From Formicarius rufipectus (taxonomy: Eukaryota; Chordata; Aves; Passeriformes; Formicariidae): 64,000 bases of DNA. The stretch covers positions 2,017,616-2,081,615 of the forward strand of contig VXAU01001757.1 of NCBI GenBank assembly GCA_013399695.1, given 5' to 3'. A program made the translations under genes and the position numbers. The notes beneath the pieces were generated by a model. That model was not told the origin of the DNA. It saw nothing but the letters and a program-made list of their open reading frames with translations, and ran no database searches. Numbering within the stretch: the first letter of the stretch is position 1; every line of letters starts with the position of its first letter. Positions 12,530 to 24,720 of this stretch are shown piece by piece.

Positions 12530-12760
12530 GGAGCCTCTGATTCCTGAATTTTATTTCTTCAGTCCCCACTCAGCATTAACACTATCATCCCTAATTACAC
12601 CCTAACGAGGTGTTTGCCTTGGCACCCCGCCTTGCTCCTCACTAAATGAGTGTTGCACTCAGAACAAGTGCCCTGCCCCGGTGCCTGGCTGAGCTGAGAT
12701 CTATTTGAATGGATTAACGAGCTTGTAAATCTGCAAACAGGATTAGAAACAAGAGCATCT
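12530..12760. promoter_or_regulatory. Candidate conserved noncoding element (unverified)
   Basis: Repeat-free sequence with homeodomain-like cores (ccctaattacaccc near 12590-12603, ggattaacgag near 12711-12721) and no open frame of note. The evenly mixed composition differs from the neighbouring G/T-rich intron. The call is compositional only. Confidence 0.22.
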
Positions 12761-13537
12761 TCCTTGAGCTCCCCCTCCTCAGCCCCCGCTCCTCCTGCCC
12801 CGATGCCTGGGGAGTGAGATGGGCAAGAGACAAGAGTGTGGGTGAGGAGGGGGAGCTTGGTTATCTCTTCAGTCTAAATAGCAGGAGTACACTGGATGTA
12901 AAGGGAATGTAACTCCTTGGGGGAGTCACTGGAGAGAGCTGCTGGTGCATTACAGGTACCCAGTGCTGCAAAGTTGCTGTTTCCCTCTTCTCTGTCTTTT
13001 AAGAACCTTATTCGTCTTTGTAATTGCTTGAAGTGCAGTGATTAGGGCTTTCTCCTTTTTTTTTTTTTTTTCCTTTTTTTTCTGATACTTGGTGATTTTC
13101 TTCCTGTTTTTAAAGGAAAAGGAATGCTGACCTGGCAGGGCTGCTTGGCTTTAACTGGATGCTGTCCTTGTTCATCCCCATCAGCACCTGCACAGGGGTG
13201 CTCTGTACCATGGGCATCCTTGGCCCCATCAGGTGATTATCCTCAGCCCTGTGGCTTGGCAGCAGCCTGACACTGAGGCTGGTTGTGGAGCTGGGACAGC
13301 AGGCATTGCCCCAGTTTTCAGTGTCTCACAAGGGTGATTCAGCAAGATTTTGACGCCAGCTGAATGTGGGATCAGGTTCATGACAGAATCCATGGAGGAT
13401 TACCATTCCTGCGTCCTCAGGTTGCCTCAGCTGGGTTCTGGGACCCCCAAAACCACTGTCAAGATGTGTTTCAGCATCTATTGTGGCACAAAGGTATGGA
13501 AGCACATCCCTGGCAGCCGTGTTGCTGCCCTGGCCTT

Positions 13538-13593
13538 GTGTTTCCAGCCTGACCTCTGCCACCTCGTGTTTCCAGCCTGACCTCTGCCACCTC
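13538..13593. repeat. Perfect 28-bp tandem duplication
   Basis: Two identical 28-bp units lie head to tail at 13538-13565 and 13566-13593, each beginning gtgtttccagcctgacctct. No mismatch is visible, so the duplication is recent or kept uniform by slippage. It lies inside intron A-B. Confidence 0.9.
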
Positions 13594-13838
13594 ATGTTGG
13601 GTCAGAGGAGACGTTTCTGCTCCAGGCTGGAGACCCATGCTGGGTCTTCTGACTCCTGTATTTATACATCCAGCACGGTGCTGGGTAATCAGAAAATGCA
13701 ATATCGCTGTCACCAGCTCTCTGAAGACATCCAGCCTGAGTAATTCAACATGTCAGCTCCATCCATCACGGAGACGCAGCCAGCAAACCAACGCAGAGCG
13801 GCCGGAGGGGGCTGGGACGGTGGCTGTGGAGCAGCTGC

Positions 13839-13887
13839 TGCCTGTGCCCCTGCCTGTTCCCCTGCCTGTGCCCCTGTCTGGTCCCCT
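13839..13887. repeat. 12-bp imperfect tandem repeat, about four units
   Basis: The units are variants of cctgtgcccctg (cctgttcccctg, cctgtgcccctg, tctggtcccct). This is a short C/T-rich intronic repeat. It gives a run of gtg/tgt/gca-like codons in open frames on either strand, which explains the repetitive translations there. Confidence 0.8.
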
Positions 13888-15521
13888 CGGCGGGGTGTGA
13901 GAGCAGAGAGAGCACTGGATCGCTGCCTTTGTCCACCCCAGCCATCTGCCTGTGCCAAAGGGGCCAGCTCTGGTGCATGGGAAGGTTGCAGAGGGATGTT
14001 CCATGTCCTACCCATGCAGACAGCATCCAGGTCCCTCTCCTGGGCAGAGGAGATGGCTGTGCTGAGCTCCTGGGGGGAAAATCCTTTTATAGCTGGTGTC
14101 TGTCTTCCAGCCACTGCAACTGCAAAGGAGCCGGGGGCAACCCCTGCTCAGTGAGGCTCAGTGAGAGTGGGATGTGCAGTCGGGCTGCAGCCCTGGATGG
14201 TTGCCCAAGGGCCTGTGTTAGAAGCCCAGATTAATTAAGATTTTTCTCGCTGATGCAAATAAGCCTGATGGGTTTTACCACTCCACTGTGCCTTTCAAAG
14301 CCCCAGACCCTGGGGGTGGGTGTATCATGGCGTTGGATGTTTGTGGTGTTGTGTCTGAGGAGGGGTTGATGGTGGGTTATGGTTTGGGGTGTGAGTCCAT
14401 AAACCTGCAGCCCACATGTCCAAGCACTAAACGCAGCTGTGTGCAAGCACTGACCCCTCCTGCTGCTTTCAGGAGGAAAAGAGCTTGCAAAGCCTCTTTC
14501 TGCCACTCTGTTGAGACCCACCCCCTCCACCCCAAGGACACTTCTCAGCCAGGTGAGGGCATGGACAGGGCAGGAGCCTCGTGCCGAGCTCCTGGTGTCC
14601 TGCTGGCTCCTGCCAGCCACCTCTCATTGTGGTGATTAAGGATTTCAGAGGGCAGAAGGCACTGCTCATTTTCTGTTCTCCTGCCAAGAAGTGGGGAAAT
14701 TGCACTTCTGCCTACAATAAAGGATTTTTTAAAAACAGTAAAATATTTTAATGGCAGTTTAAAGGGCCACTGTCAACCCCCAGAGGCCTCTTTGCTTTAA
14801 ACTCTGCAAGGATTGAAGGACTTCTGCCAGTTAAAATCTGTGTCACTTTTAAAGCATCCGTTGCTCCTTGGTGTGTTTGGGACTGAAGCCAGCTGGGCTC
14901 CTCCTGCATCCTGCTCTATATCCAGCCCAGAGAGGGGGATGCCAGGTAAACCATGGGCCAGCCCTGCTCCTGCCAGTCCTGACCACTGCAGTGCCATGTG
15001 CGGCTGGTTGTCATGGAAAGCTGGGGGAGCAGAAGAGCCAAAGCAGCTGATGAGGAGGGGAATTGGGACCTTTGCTGTGCAGTGGGGTCCTGGGTGCCCC
15101 CTCAGTGCTGTGTTCCACATGTACTGCTTGTCCCTGCTGGGTTGGCTTTGAAGTAAACGCCTAAAATTCACTGTATTTCACTGTGTAGGTGTTCTTGGGG
15201 AGAGCAGCTGCTGCACTAAAGGCTTTTCTTTGTAGGTACCTTGAAATAATTTGTAAAATATGTTCCTTAGGGTAGAAATCATCTTACATTCACAGAACAA
15301 TTGGCGTCATGGGGTCTTGATTTTTGATGAGGGCAATAAGGAACCAGTGAAATCATGAGTGGCAAAAGTTTGTGGTCACTTCTGCTGACCCCAAGTAGAG
15401 TGCCTTAGTCAGGAGTGATGGGTGCTGGCCAAATCTGACATCTCTGTTGAGGAGCTACCAGCTTCTCCTGCTGCTCAGCATCCCAGCTGATTTTTTTTTT
15501 TTTCCTCTCTATTGCTTGCAG

Positions 15522-15629
15522 GTGGGATCGGGTTTGGCCGTGCCAAAGGAAACTCTGGCTCAGAGGCAGATGATGAAACACAGCTCACCTTCTACACGGA
15601 GCAGTATCGGAGCCGGAGACGAAGCAAAG
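15522..15629 (+). CDS. ASTN2: ASTN2 exon B: cytoplasmic segment before TM2
   Basis: This 108-bp exon has 35 full codons and is phase 1 at both ends. Its acceptor is a T-rich tract ending ttgcttgcag; its donor is aaaggtacaa. The translation includes GFGRAKGNSGSEADDETQ, LTFYTEQYRS and RRRSK. It joins exon A through a split glycine codon. It completes the cytoplasmic loop just before the second membrane span, with an acidic, serine-containing stretch (SGSEADDE) followed by a very basic RSRRRSK, as expected for the cytoplasmic flank of a membrane helix under the positive-inside rule. Like exon A it is frame-neutral if skipped. Confidence 0.96.
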
Positions 15630-15840
15630 GTACAAAATGACACCGTGATTGCACATTGGGGGGAAAAATGGTTGAGCGCCTTGATTGTTCCCATGGGTGA
15701 TGGTGTCTGACATTGCCCCTGTCTAAAGGATGGCCATCCCAGTCTGTGGTGGTAAGGCCACCCCCAGATGTGCTGTCTGTGTCATGCAGCACCGTGCAGG
15801 AGCCATAAATCACATTTCCTGGTGATGTTGCTGAGTTTCT

Positions 15841-15880
15841 GGTTTCTAATATCATTTGATGGTTTCTAATATCATTTACC
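15841..15880. repeat. 20-bp direct tandem repeat
   Basis: The unit ggtttctaatatcatttgat at 15841-15860 is followed directly by ggtttctaatatcattt with a changed end (15861-15880). This is a short slippage duplication 212 bp downstream of exon B. Confidence 0.85.
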
Positions 15881-16773
15881 TTCCACATGCCCTGGCACTT
15901 CCCCAAAGCTGTACCAGCAGGGAGTGACTGTGTCCATCATTGTCCTGGCGTCAGTGCAGCTGTCAGGGATGGTCACCTTGGCAATTCCTTTCTCCAAACT
16001 CCTATTTTCTGTCCTTTATTTCCCATGCAAAGCATCCGTTGGATGAAAGTTTCCTGGCCTTCCTCTTGGCACAAAGGCAATTAAAAGGAACAAATTCAAA
16101 ATGAGGGTTGGGGCAGGGATTTGTAGACCAAAGTCCCTTCAGGCTCTTTTGTGAGTTAGAGAAGCTGAGAAACCGCAATATCATCTGCAGTTTGAGATTA
16201 TTGTCCGCGTTTCCTCCAGTCACATCGCGCTGGATCGTTTTTGTTCGGGACTCTCAACCTGAGCTGTTTGGCAGAGGAGAGGACGAGCCCTGCTGGTGCT
16301 GCTGCTGTGTCTGAAAAATCACAGTCGGGAAATAACTCCGTTGGGAAGCAATTTAAAAATTGCACAGTGGCTCTGCTCCCTCCATTTGTCTGTGCACGAA
16401 GCCGGGCCTCGGCAGAGCGCAGCAGCCAGACTGATGCCAGTACCCACCACAGCACGCCCAGCCCCATTTGTTTCCATGATGAGCCATTCCTATAAATGCT
16501 CCCAATGTGTTTATTTGAATGTGAAATTACCTCAGCACCTCTGATCAGCTCGATGGTTGCACACGGGAATAAACACACGCATGCACAGGGGTGCACTGCA
16601 TTTGTTCCTGTTGAAAGGCTGGGCCTTCAATTTTATGGTTTTTTTCTTTTCCATGTGTTTTAGAACCATGAGAAATTACCCTTGAGTTTAAAATGAGCCT
16701 TTGATGAAAAGCAGGGAGAGGATTCATGAGTTAGTTACCTGTTGCAGTACAAGCATAACTGTGTTCAGGGGAA

Positions 16774-17224
16774 AATCATAGAATCACAGAACTACAGGCT
16801 GGTTTGGGTTGGAAGGGACTTTAAAAATTCTCTAGTTTCACCCCCCTGCCATGAGCAAGGACACCTTCCACTAAACCACGTTGTTCCAAGCCCCATCCAG
16901 CCTGGCCTTGAGCACTTCCAGGGGTGGGACAGCTGCAGCTTCTCTGAGAAATCTATTCCAGGGTCTCGCCACCCTGATAGGGAAGAATTTCTTCTTAATA
17001 TTCCATCTAACCCTGTCCTCTGTCAGTGAGAAGCTGTTCCCCCTTGTCTTCTCACTACATACCCTTGTCAAAAGTCCCCTTACAGCTCTCTTGTAGGCTC
17101 CCTTCAGGAATCAACAAGCTAATAAGGTCTCCCAAAACCCTTCTCTTCCCCAACCTGAACAGGCCCAACTCTCTTAGCTGTTCCTCATGGAAGTGCTCTA
17201 TCCCTCTAATCATCTTTGTGGCTG
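16774..17224 (-). mobile_element. CR1 LINE fragment, about 450 bp, minus orientation
   Basis: The + strand starts with the reverse-complemented CR1 3' end, atcatagaatcacag. It continues with ggtttgggttggaagggact, the block ccactaaaccacgttgttcc, and ggaagaatttcttcttaata near 16981-17000. It ends near cctctaatcatctttgtggc. With the 39.4-kb copy it is one of the two longest CR1 pieces in the window. It is 5'-truncated, and no reverse transcriptase coding region is present. Confidence 0.92.
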
Positions 17225-17879
17225 TGTGAGAGAAGGAAGTAATTGGTTGTATTGCAAACAAGACAAAAGAAACTGTCCCAAAACATTGCTGGTGCAGGGG
17301 GAAAATTTCCCAAGTGCTGGAGCATTTTTTTTCAACGAATTATCTGTGATATTGGGCTGGGTCTGAAAGCCCTTGGATATTTTGGGAAAGTCACTGAAGT
17401 TTGGGGTTTTTTTTTCACCTTCCGCTAAGGGAAGAGGTGATGGTGCCCGAGGAAGGTGTGGAAAACTGTGTTTTAATGAAAAGCAGATAAATCTTTGCAG
17501 GCTGTCTTGATGCCATTCCCCCTGAGGGCAAGTGCTCTGTCAGTCTCTTGAAACACACTCATACTGGATGCCGGGTACAAAGATATCCTTATTGACGCAT
17601 GTGTTGGTTTTGGGTAGTTTGTTTAAGCTTCCTTGTAGGGCAAATAAAAAAGGAATAGATGAATGGAAAGAACTCCTTTCTTTTTCTGTCAATAAGCTGT
17701 TGTTCACCTGGGCAGCTTTGATGGCTGGGTTTGAAGGGAATTCAGGAGGCAGAGCTGCCTTGTGTCGTTGCACAGAGCTGGATGTTAGATCTGCATTAGC
17801 GTTTGAGCGATGCTGTGAGAACCTGGCTTGTTCATGTTCGCAGGCGGCTAACGGAGGGAATTGTCTTGCATAAAGTCCC

Positions 17880-18310
17880 CATTGTGCTTCCCCTCCTGTC
17901 TAGCTAAATTTTGCCATCACAGCGTCCTTGAAAGGAATTTTCTATTATCTTTTCATTGACTCTTCTCTCCCTCATGGAAGGAAGGCAGTAGCATAGTGGG
18001 AAGGCATAGTACCAAACTCATAATTACAAGTTCAGCCAAGATCCATAATTGGACGGGATCGTAACTCTAATAGAGAAGGATGCGTCGTCAGATACAGTTA
18101 ATTCTTACAATGATGTTCCCATATTGATTTTGCTGTGCTTGTGTGTCGTTGCAGGTGCTGTCAGATAGTTATCAGGTCCAAGGAGAGAGATTCCTTGGGG
18201 TTTCTCTCCTTGGCTGAATTTTTGCAGGATTGAGCCTAATTATTAGTACTGTCAAGGCATTGATCCCAGACGATGCAATGGGAGTTGCCACTTAAGTGGT
18301 GCATGGATTT
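17880..18310. promoter_or_regulatory. Candidate conserved noncoding element (unverified)
   Basis: Repeat-free block with homeodomain-like cores (cataattacaag near 18019-18030, ccataattgg near 18043-18052) and a cluster of CpGs (gacgggatcg, gcgtcgtc) that would normally have decayed in neutral avian intron DNA. There is no long open frame. The inference rests on composition alone. Confidence 0.3.
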
Positions 18311-20339
18311 GCTTTTATTTGAGCTTGGTTGAAGCTGGCTGGTTGTCATGGGCCTTGTCTCTTGGAGAAGGAGGACGGCAGGTTCTGTAGTGCCTTGGGA
18401 AGGTGTGTTAGAAGGACATTCCCATAGGGCAATATTGAGTGAGGGAGAGCTTGTTCTGGGAGCTCAGGAGCAGCAGACCCACTGATATCTGGTTTTCAGT
18501 GCTGGAATGAATGGAGGAGAAAGTCTGATCAGTCCAGGTATGGAGGCAGGGATGGCTGAGGCATCACCTTCTGTGATCCCAGCACGCTGCACCATGTATC
18601 TTCCCAGCTTCCAGGTCTGTGGGATGCCCTTACACTTTGTTCTCTTGTATTTGAAAGTATCCAGAGAAATTCTAGGAGAGGAGAATGTAAAACTCATGCA
18701 GAGGACACCTTCCTGTGGAGCCTTGGTTTTTGTCTGCTGTTGAGCTCAACCCCATCCTTGAGATCTGAGCTGGGAGAGGCGATGGTGGTCAATGGTGTCT
18801 CTGGGGAACTTGCTCATGCCAGTGCTCTGTTCATACCCGTCTTCAGTGAGACATCTCTTCTGTTCTCCATGGTCCCCTGCCTGTGCCCATGCCAGCTTTC
18901 CACCCTCTGCTTCTTTTTTGAGTGATCAGTGTGAGCTCTGCTCTGATGGCAGTACTGGTGGCAGGACTGACATGTAGTCTTGAGGGAGCTGGAATTTGGA
19001 CTGCTCTTCCAGTGAATCAAGTCCTGAGAGGGTCTGTTGAGCCAAGCCCAGCTCCATGCTTGGAGAGACCCTCAGCTGGGGTCAGGAATAGCTTGTTCGC
19101 TGCTTCCTGCTGACCCTCAGTATTGACTCCTCAAGGTTTTCTAGAAATCAGCAGGTTTGTGCACTCCAAGGCTCTGCTTGTCATGGAGGCTGACTCTCCC
19201 CTTTCCCACTTCCCTGGGAGAATCAGGGAACATGGGAACCTCTTTGCATGCTGGCCTTGGTACACAGATGGCTCCTGTTTCCAGGGCTGTTGGTCATCAC
19301 ACCTCTCCATGAAGGAGAACCTACCAGTGTTGTAAAGATGTGAATCCACGTCCTCTGCTGTCTGTCATGGCCAGTTATCAAAGATCTGATACTCAGTTCC
19401 TCTCTCTGGAGCAAGGTGGGATGTGTTCAGTCTCTGAGTTTGAGAGGAAAACATTAGTAGTAAAAATCCCCCTAAACCAAGAAGTCAGAACCTTATGCAC
19501 AAACCTCACTTGTACATCAGTCCTGCTCCATCCACCTTGCTCTGGGGTGGTGTTTGCCTCCTGCCCAGCAAAATATATTCAGCTCCAGGTCTGACTGTGC
19601 AACTCCAAACTCTCCTGGTTGCAGGCAGTGCCTGCCCCATAACTGGTCAGCTAGAGAAAGATGAGGGGGGAAGAGGCATCCTTGGAACTCTAAGGCCATA
19701 CCAAGGTCCCTGTCTGGCTCATTAAGGACTCGGTGAGTCTAATGAGCCCCTCTTTGCCGGAAGGGAGGTACAAGCAAGTCTCTCCCACCTCCCTCTGCCT
19801 TCCCAGGCCACAGAGCAGCCGTGCTCTAACACAGCAATGTGCAGCAGATGCTGTGCAGCTCCCTGGCCTGTGGGGAACTGAGGCAGGGAAAGTGGTGGTG
19901 TTGTATGGAGACCCTGAGAGGTACTGAGCCCTCCATGCTAATTGTCTTGGAGATTCAGAGACTCTGTGCCCTTTCCTGCAGCCTAGGTATTGTCTGAACC
20001 CTTGGGAACTGCTGGGACCCTGTTAAAAAGAGCCTGTTAAAAGAGGAAGGGGGGAAATACCCAACCTGTTTTCATGCATAGCTGTTGTTCAGATGGTACC
20101 TTCCCATCCCAGGAGAGCTCTCCACCACCCCAGGGAAGGCAGGGCATGGTTCTGGAATGCTTCTCAGCTGAGGTCTCTGTGAACAAGTCACCTGGCTGTT
20201 CCCATAGCATGTGGTGATGGGTTTGACAAATTAACAGAGTTCAATTATGTACCTTGGATTGGTGTCAACTGTGTGCGTGCACGTGCGTGTGCGTCGGGCT
20301 GGCTGGCAGAGCCTTCTGAGGGCTGTTAGAGACATGAGA

Positions 20340-20520
20340 AGCTGAGCTTTGATCTGCCTCTGTATTTGGTGTTTAAAACAAGGCCTTTTATAAGGGAATA
20401 TTAGGTATTCGGAGTCTGCTACATATGAGGAAGCTTCCCTTTGATCTGCTCCCGTCTCCAGTGGCAGCAGGCGCTTATTATTTCATGGGGAGCTAAACGA
20501 AGCACAGAATGAAATTTGGG
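20340..20520. promoter_or_regulatory. Candidate conserved noncoding element (unverified)
   Basis: AT-rich and repeat-free, with tttgatctgc repeated near 20349 and 20441 and cttattatttcatgg near 20474. The texture resembles conserved intronic elements, and the flanks are repetitive or G-rich. It could equally be ordinary intron. Confidence 0.2.
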
Positions 20521-21544
20521 CACCATTCTCCATGCTCTGCCAGTGCCCCCTGGCCTTGCTGGGGCTAAGCAAATGCCACGGGAGGCACAGTGCATCAACT
20601 TTGTTGTGCTCCTCAGGGAATTGCCCTCCCAGGTCTGCCCTGGGCTTGACTCACCTTCAGACTAGGGGAAATGCTGTTGGGAATCAAATGGGAGATAAAA
20701 GGCAATAAAGCAAACATGTTTGGGTTGCTTACGGCAGCATGAGGGAGGAATGGGTCTCTTGATGCCTGGTCTTGTTTGTCTGTGCTTGTGGAGCTTCTTC
20801 CTCCTTTTGGCCTTGTGTCCATCCCTTGTGCATGGCACAGACAGATTAGGGTTCCCTGGGAAGGACACACAGAGCAGAGACAGATGGACAGATGGTGGTG
20901 CACATACAGCTGGTTCATGGCATGTGGAGACATGCTGCTCTCTGTGAGGCCAGAGAAGAGCACCCCAGATGGGACACTCAGGCTCCCATGGGACCTGCAC
21001 ATCCCCAAAACTCAGGAATGAGATTCCTTCATGATACAAGTCTTGTCTTCAACTCTCCAGAGCACCAGAGTCCATCCTGCCAGGCTGCAGCACAGCCGTG
21101 CCCATGCCAGTGTGATGCCCAGGGCAGTGGTGCCCATGGGGGATGCTGCTCATTTCCAGCCCTTCTTGGCTCTCCATCATGGATGCTGCTTTTCCAATGA
21201 GCAAACAAACATGGTGCTTTAACATGATGGCTTTTTTTTTTTTACTGCAGAGCACATAAAACCCACCCTGAGCCCTTCTCCATCCCTGCTAGACTCCGGC
21301 TATGCAAGGAAGCTGGGCTGAGGTTGCTCCAGCCACCTCTGCTCCCTAAATCACTGGTGGCTGCAGATATTGGGGTGCACACTCACTCCTTTTCATGCCC
21401 AGGGAACTGAGCTGTTGGAAGTGGGGCTGCTGTAGGAAACTGGACAAATAAAGGCGTCTGCAAATAAAGTGGTGGTGGAGCTGTGGTGGCCACAGGCTCT
21501 TTAACTTCCTCGGACTGTGCCAGAGATAAAGGCTTTTACATCTG

Positions 21545-21800
21545 TTCCTGGAGGCAGTGCGGGTCTTACTATTTATTTATTTATTTTCCGATTGTATCTG
21601 ATACAGCCTCAGCGAGTAATTGAGTGTTTGAGAGTGAAAAATTATCTCTCCGGCTTGGCCCTTATCTTGACAGCAAAGCAGCACTTTTAATTTAATTTTG
21701 TTCAGAGCATGTGGGTAACAAATTTCACTAATCGCTCTGCTGTCGCCCTCTGCATGGTAACGAGCCTCTTGTTTCCCGGGAAGCAGAACATAAACACGGT
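21545..21800. promoter_or_regulatory. Candidate conserved noncoding element with ATTT microsatellite
   Basis: An (ATTT)n run near 21570-21587 is followed by repeat-free sequence with a GATA-like core (cttatcttgacag, 21661-21673), homeodomain-like ttttaatttaattttg and several CpGs. An overlapping antisense open frame of 233 codons has no recognisable domain. Confidence 0.25.
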
Positions 21801-24109
21801 GCTGGATGCAGGCAAGGGGAGGGCAAGGGTTAGTGCTGGATGGAAAATGAGGATGCATTTTGTTGTGGACGCTCAGCATGCCCATGGCATGATGGGTTTG
21901 TCTCCTAGCTGGAGCAGGGATAGAAGCAGGGGGTGGTGGATGTTGTGCTTGTACTTCCGTGGCGCTTGGTTGTGGGGGAAACTGAGGCACAGAGGGATGT
22001 GCCCCAACCCTGGGGAGATGTTGAAGGGCAGAAGTTTTAATTCTCACCCTGTTGTTCAGTTTGCATGGGTTCCAAAAAGAATGGATGGAATAGAAATATG
22101 GTTTGATTTGGGATTTTTTTTGTCTGTTTGTATTTTGGAGATCCCAGCGCAATTCCCAAATCCTTGCTCTGCCTGCAGGGTGGCAAAAGCAGGATGGGCA
22201 GAGTGATGAAGGTCCAGCCAGGATGGACACCTTGCTGAGTCCTTGGACATCTCTTGCCACGAGGTCCTGGGACATCACCTGCCAGGTCCTGAGCCCTCCC
22301 CAGCAGTCTGGCCTCCATCACTGCTCTCTCCTGACTTCCAAAATCAATTCAGCTGTCTGACCACCCTTCGCTTGCTGAGCACAATCCTCCCCAGGCTGTG
22401 ACTCAACACAAACTATTACATAGATAATGATTACCTTTTTTCCCTTTTTCCTGTAGGAATAATATTTTGGTTACGCTGTATTGAAAATTGCTTTCCCTCC
22501 TCCTTAAAATGAAGCCTTCCACTCAGATTTGCCTTTGTGCTTGTATATTGTAAAATTGGGACTCATTTGGAGCCTAAAACAAAAAAAAAATCAGGCCTTA
22601 ATTCCAGGAGAAGTGTTTTCATTGATTTTTTTGAAAGAAAATTCCAGTGCAGGCAATCTCTGGCTTTAAATATGTAACTGTTTCTTTAATGTGATTTTAT
22701 CTCAACCGATTCAGCACCGAGAACATGAAAGCAAAACTGACTGCATTGATTTTAATTGTCCATGCCCAGAGAAATGCAAAAAATGTAACAGCACTAGGAG
22801 AGCAAATGGGGTTTGCACAAATTCTTCCCCCTATGCTGTGCTGAGGGAGGTCTAAGATATGTGGGCAGGAGAACTTTCCTGTGGTGAACCCAGTGGTGAC
22901 TGGGCTGGTGGATCAACAGAGAAGCATCTCAGCCGATACAACTTCGGTCATCTCCATTTTCCCCTTCCCCTCAGCAGCTCTGTCTTTGCCCAGCCTTCAA
23001 GGTTTTACCTTTCCCTCTGTTCCCCCCCTTCCTCCCCCTTCTGGTTGAAATTTGCTGGCAGTGTCTCCCTGCCAGCTGCAGGCACAATGTTTTAGGGCAA
23101 AGGGGGAAAAACCACTGACAGCTGTATGATTAGGAAGTATATACATTTATTCAGTACATAAGGCATTATAACTCCAGGAACACCTTAAGAGCCTAGGCTA
23201 AGGCTGCTGGAGGAGCACAAAAACTCAGTGGCACGCAGGAACTCAGCCAATGAACCTATGACCTTGCCATGGGGTCCAGCAGCCCAACTCAACCTCTCCA
23301 CAGTGACCATGGCACCCCTTGACATCCTCCTTCCCCTGACCTGCACCCTAGGACTGCCTTTTCTGCAGCCCCCCTGTGCGTACTGGAGGATGGCTTGGCT
23401 AATTGCTAGAGGATAATTCATAAATGTTAATAGTATTAATCTGATTCAGCGTGTGCTTAGCAAGATCAAATCCTCTGTAAATCCAGGAGTGTCTGATCTC
23501 ACCCTGATGCTACTCAGTGCTGCTGCCTTTCCTCCTTGCTTCCCCACATCCCTTCTTGTGTGCACCTTCTCTGCCTCCTTGGAGGTCAGGGGAATCTCCC
23601 TGGAAGTCTCCCCCGACTAGGGAGAAGCAAAGCCACCACTTCAGTGCTGATCCCTGTCCTGCTGACTCTGGAATGAAGCTGGAGACTACCCTGTTCCCAA
23701 GCCCTGATGCAGATCCAGGCTGTAGCTATGAGCACCAGGAATTTGTCCAGGACAGCAGTGGAGAAGGTGCCTTGAGAAGAGTCTCAAGCCAAGCCTTGTG
23801 TTGAGGGTGTGTGTGATGAAACACCTGCCTGTGCTCTCATCCCACTGCTTGAATGCAGCCTTGGGGGGTTCCTTCCATCCACATCCATCCCTTTCTGAGG
23901 GAGGTGGCTCTGGGGCTGAAGGCTTGGGGGGCACATGATGTTGGAGAGCTGTGTCTGTCTGGAAGGAGGATCTCCCATTCCATCCTGTGGGAAAGAGGGA
24001 CCGCCCTGCAACGGAAGGGGAAGGTGTGGGGCAAGAGGGGAGACAGGCAGTGCTGCTCCCCACACAGGGGCATTCTGTGGCCAGAGCCGCCTGCCAACAC
24101 CACTGCTCC

Positions 24110-24720
24110 TCTTAATTGGTGTTTGTTTTGATTCGACATGATCTCCCACTTGTAAAACACCTCGAAATGTTTCTGTATGTGAGGATGTCCTGGAAACGCT
24201 GCTGTGCCGTATTAACGAGCCTCTGCTGGGACATAACGAAGGATCATGAGGAGCCCAGTTCCCCTGACATGCCAGCACCAGTGACGTGCTCCAGATGGCC
24301 CCTGGGGATGTGGGGTGGGCTGTGGTGGGCTCGCTGTTGTCCCCAGCCCGGCTGCTGTGCCTGTGGCTCTGTGTGTGTGTGTTGCTAAGCAGTTCCAGCT
24401 CTCACTGTTCCCCCGCTCACATTCCCCAGCCCCGTGGTGGTGGGAACACATTTTCATATCCAAGTAGCCACGAAACATTCCGTATGATGCCATTATCTCC
24501 AGGGGGGTGGGGAAGATTGCAAAGCACTTGGCGTTTAACACCCACATATGGTTAACACCACAGGCTGTGTGCTGATAAAGATGGGGTAATTAAAGTTTAT
24601 TTTTTTTTTATAGACTAATCTCCCAAGCATGTATTTATGAGCCTGATTTAGAAACATCGTATTACCAAGAGCACAGGATATTTGTGTTGTTCATAAATCC
24701 ATACATGTTCTGAACACACC
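24110..24720. promoter_or_regulatory. Candidate conserved noncoding region (unverified)
   Basis: About 600 bp without repeats apart from a short T run at 24600. It includes cctcttaattggtg, gccgtattaacgag, ggggtaattaaag and a run of unusual CpG-containing words. Its composition is distinct from the surrounding G/T-rich intron. A regulatory role is inferred, not shown. Confidence 0.28.

Larger units (their letters stand above)
8356..15521 (+). other. ASTN2: ASTN2 intron A-B
   Basis: This 7,166-bp intron begins with the donor repeat and ends in a long T-rich tract and ttgcttgcag before exon B. It contains TG-rich microsatellites near 9251-9262 and 9333-9347, a poly-T tract near 13057-13081, a perfect 28-bp tandem duplication at 13538-13593 and a 12-bp C/T-rich repeat near 13839-13887. 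Two AT-rich, repeat-free blocks (about 10080-10345 and 12530-12760) resemble conserved noncoding DNA. No other exon is recognised. Confidence 0.85.

Noticed and set aside
15447..15710. 87-codon open frame across exon B in another frame
   Set aside because: It is a shadow of ASTN2 exon B; the supported frame reads GFGRAKGNSGSEADDETQ and joins exons A and C.
21440..21480. Two aataaa motifs (gacaaataaagg and gcaaataaagtgg) as a gene end
   Set aside because: No coding exon or transcript evidence lies upstream. AATAAA occurs by chance many times in 64 kb.
21965..22030. gggaaactgaggcacagagg as a MIR fragment
   Set aside because: Only about 20 bp match MIR wording, and the flanks do not continue the consensus.
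21577..22278. 233-codon antisense open frame
   Set aside because: Overlaps a 165-codon frame on the other strand and a microsatellite. No domain recognised; better read as noncoding.
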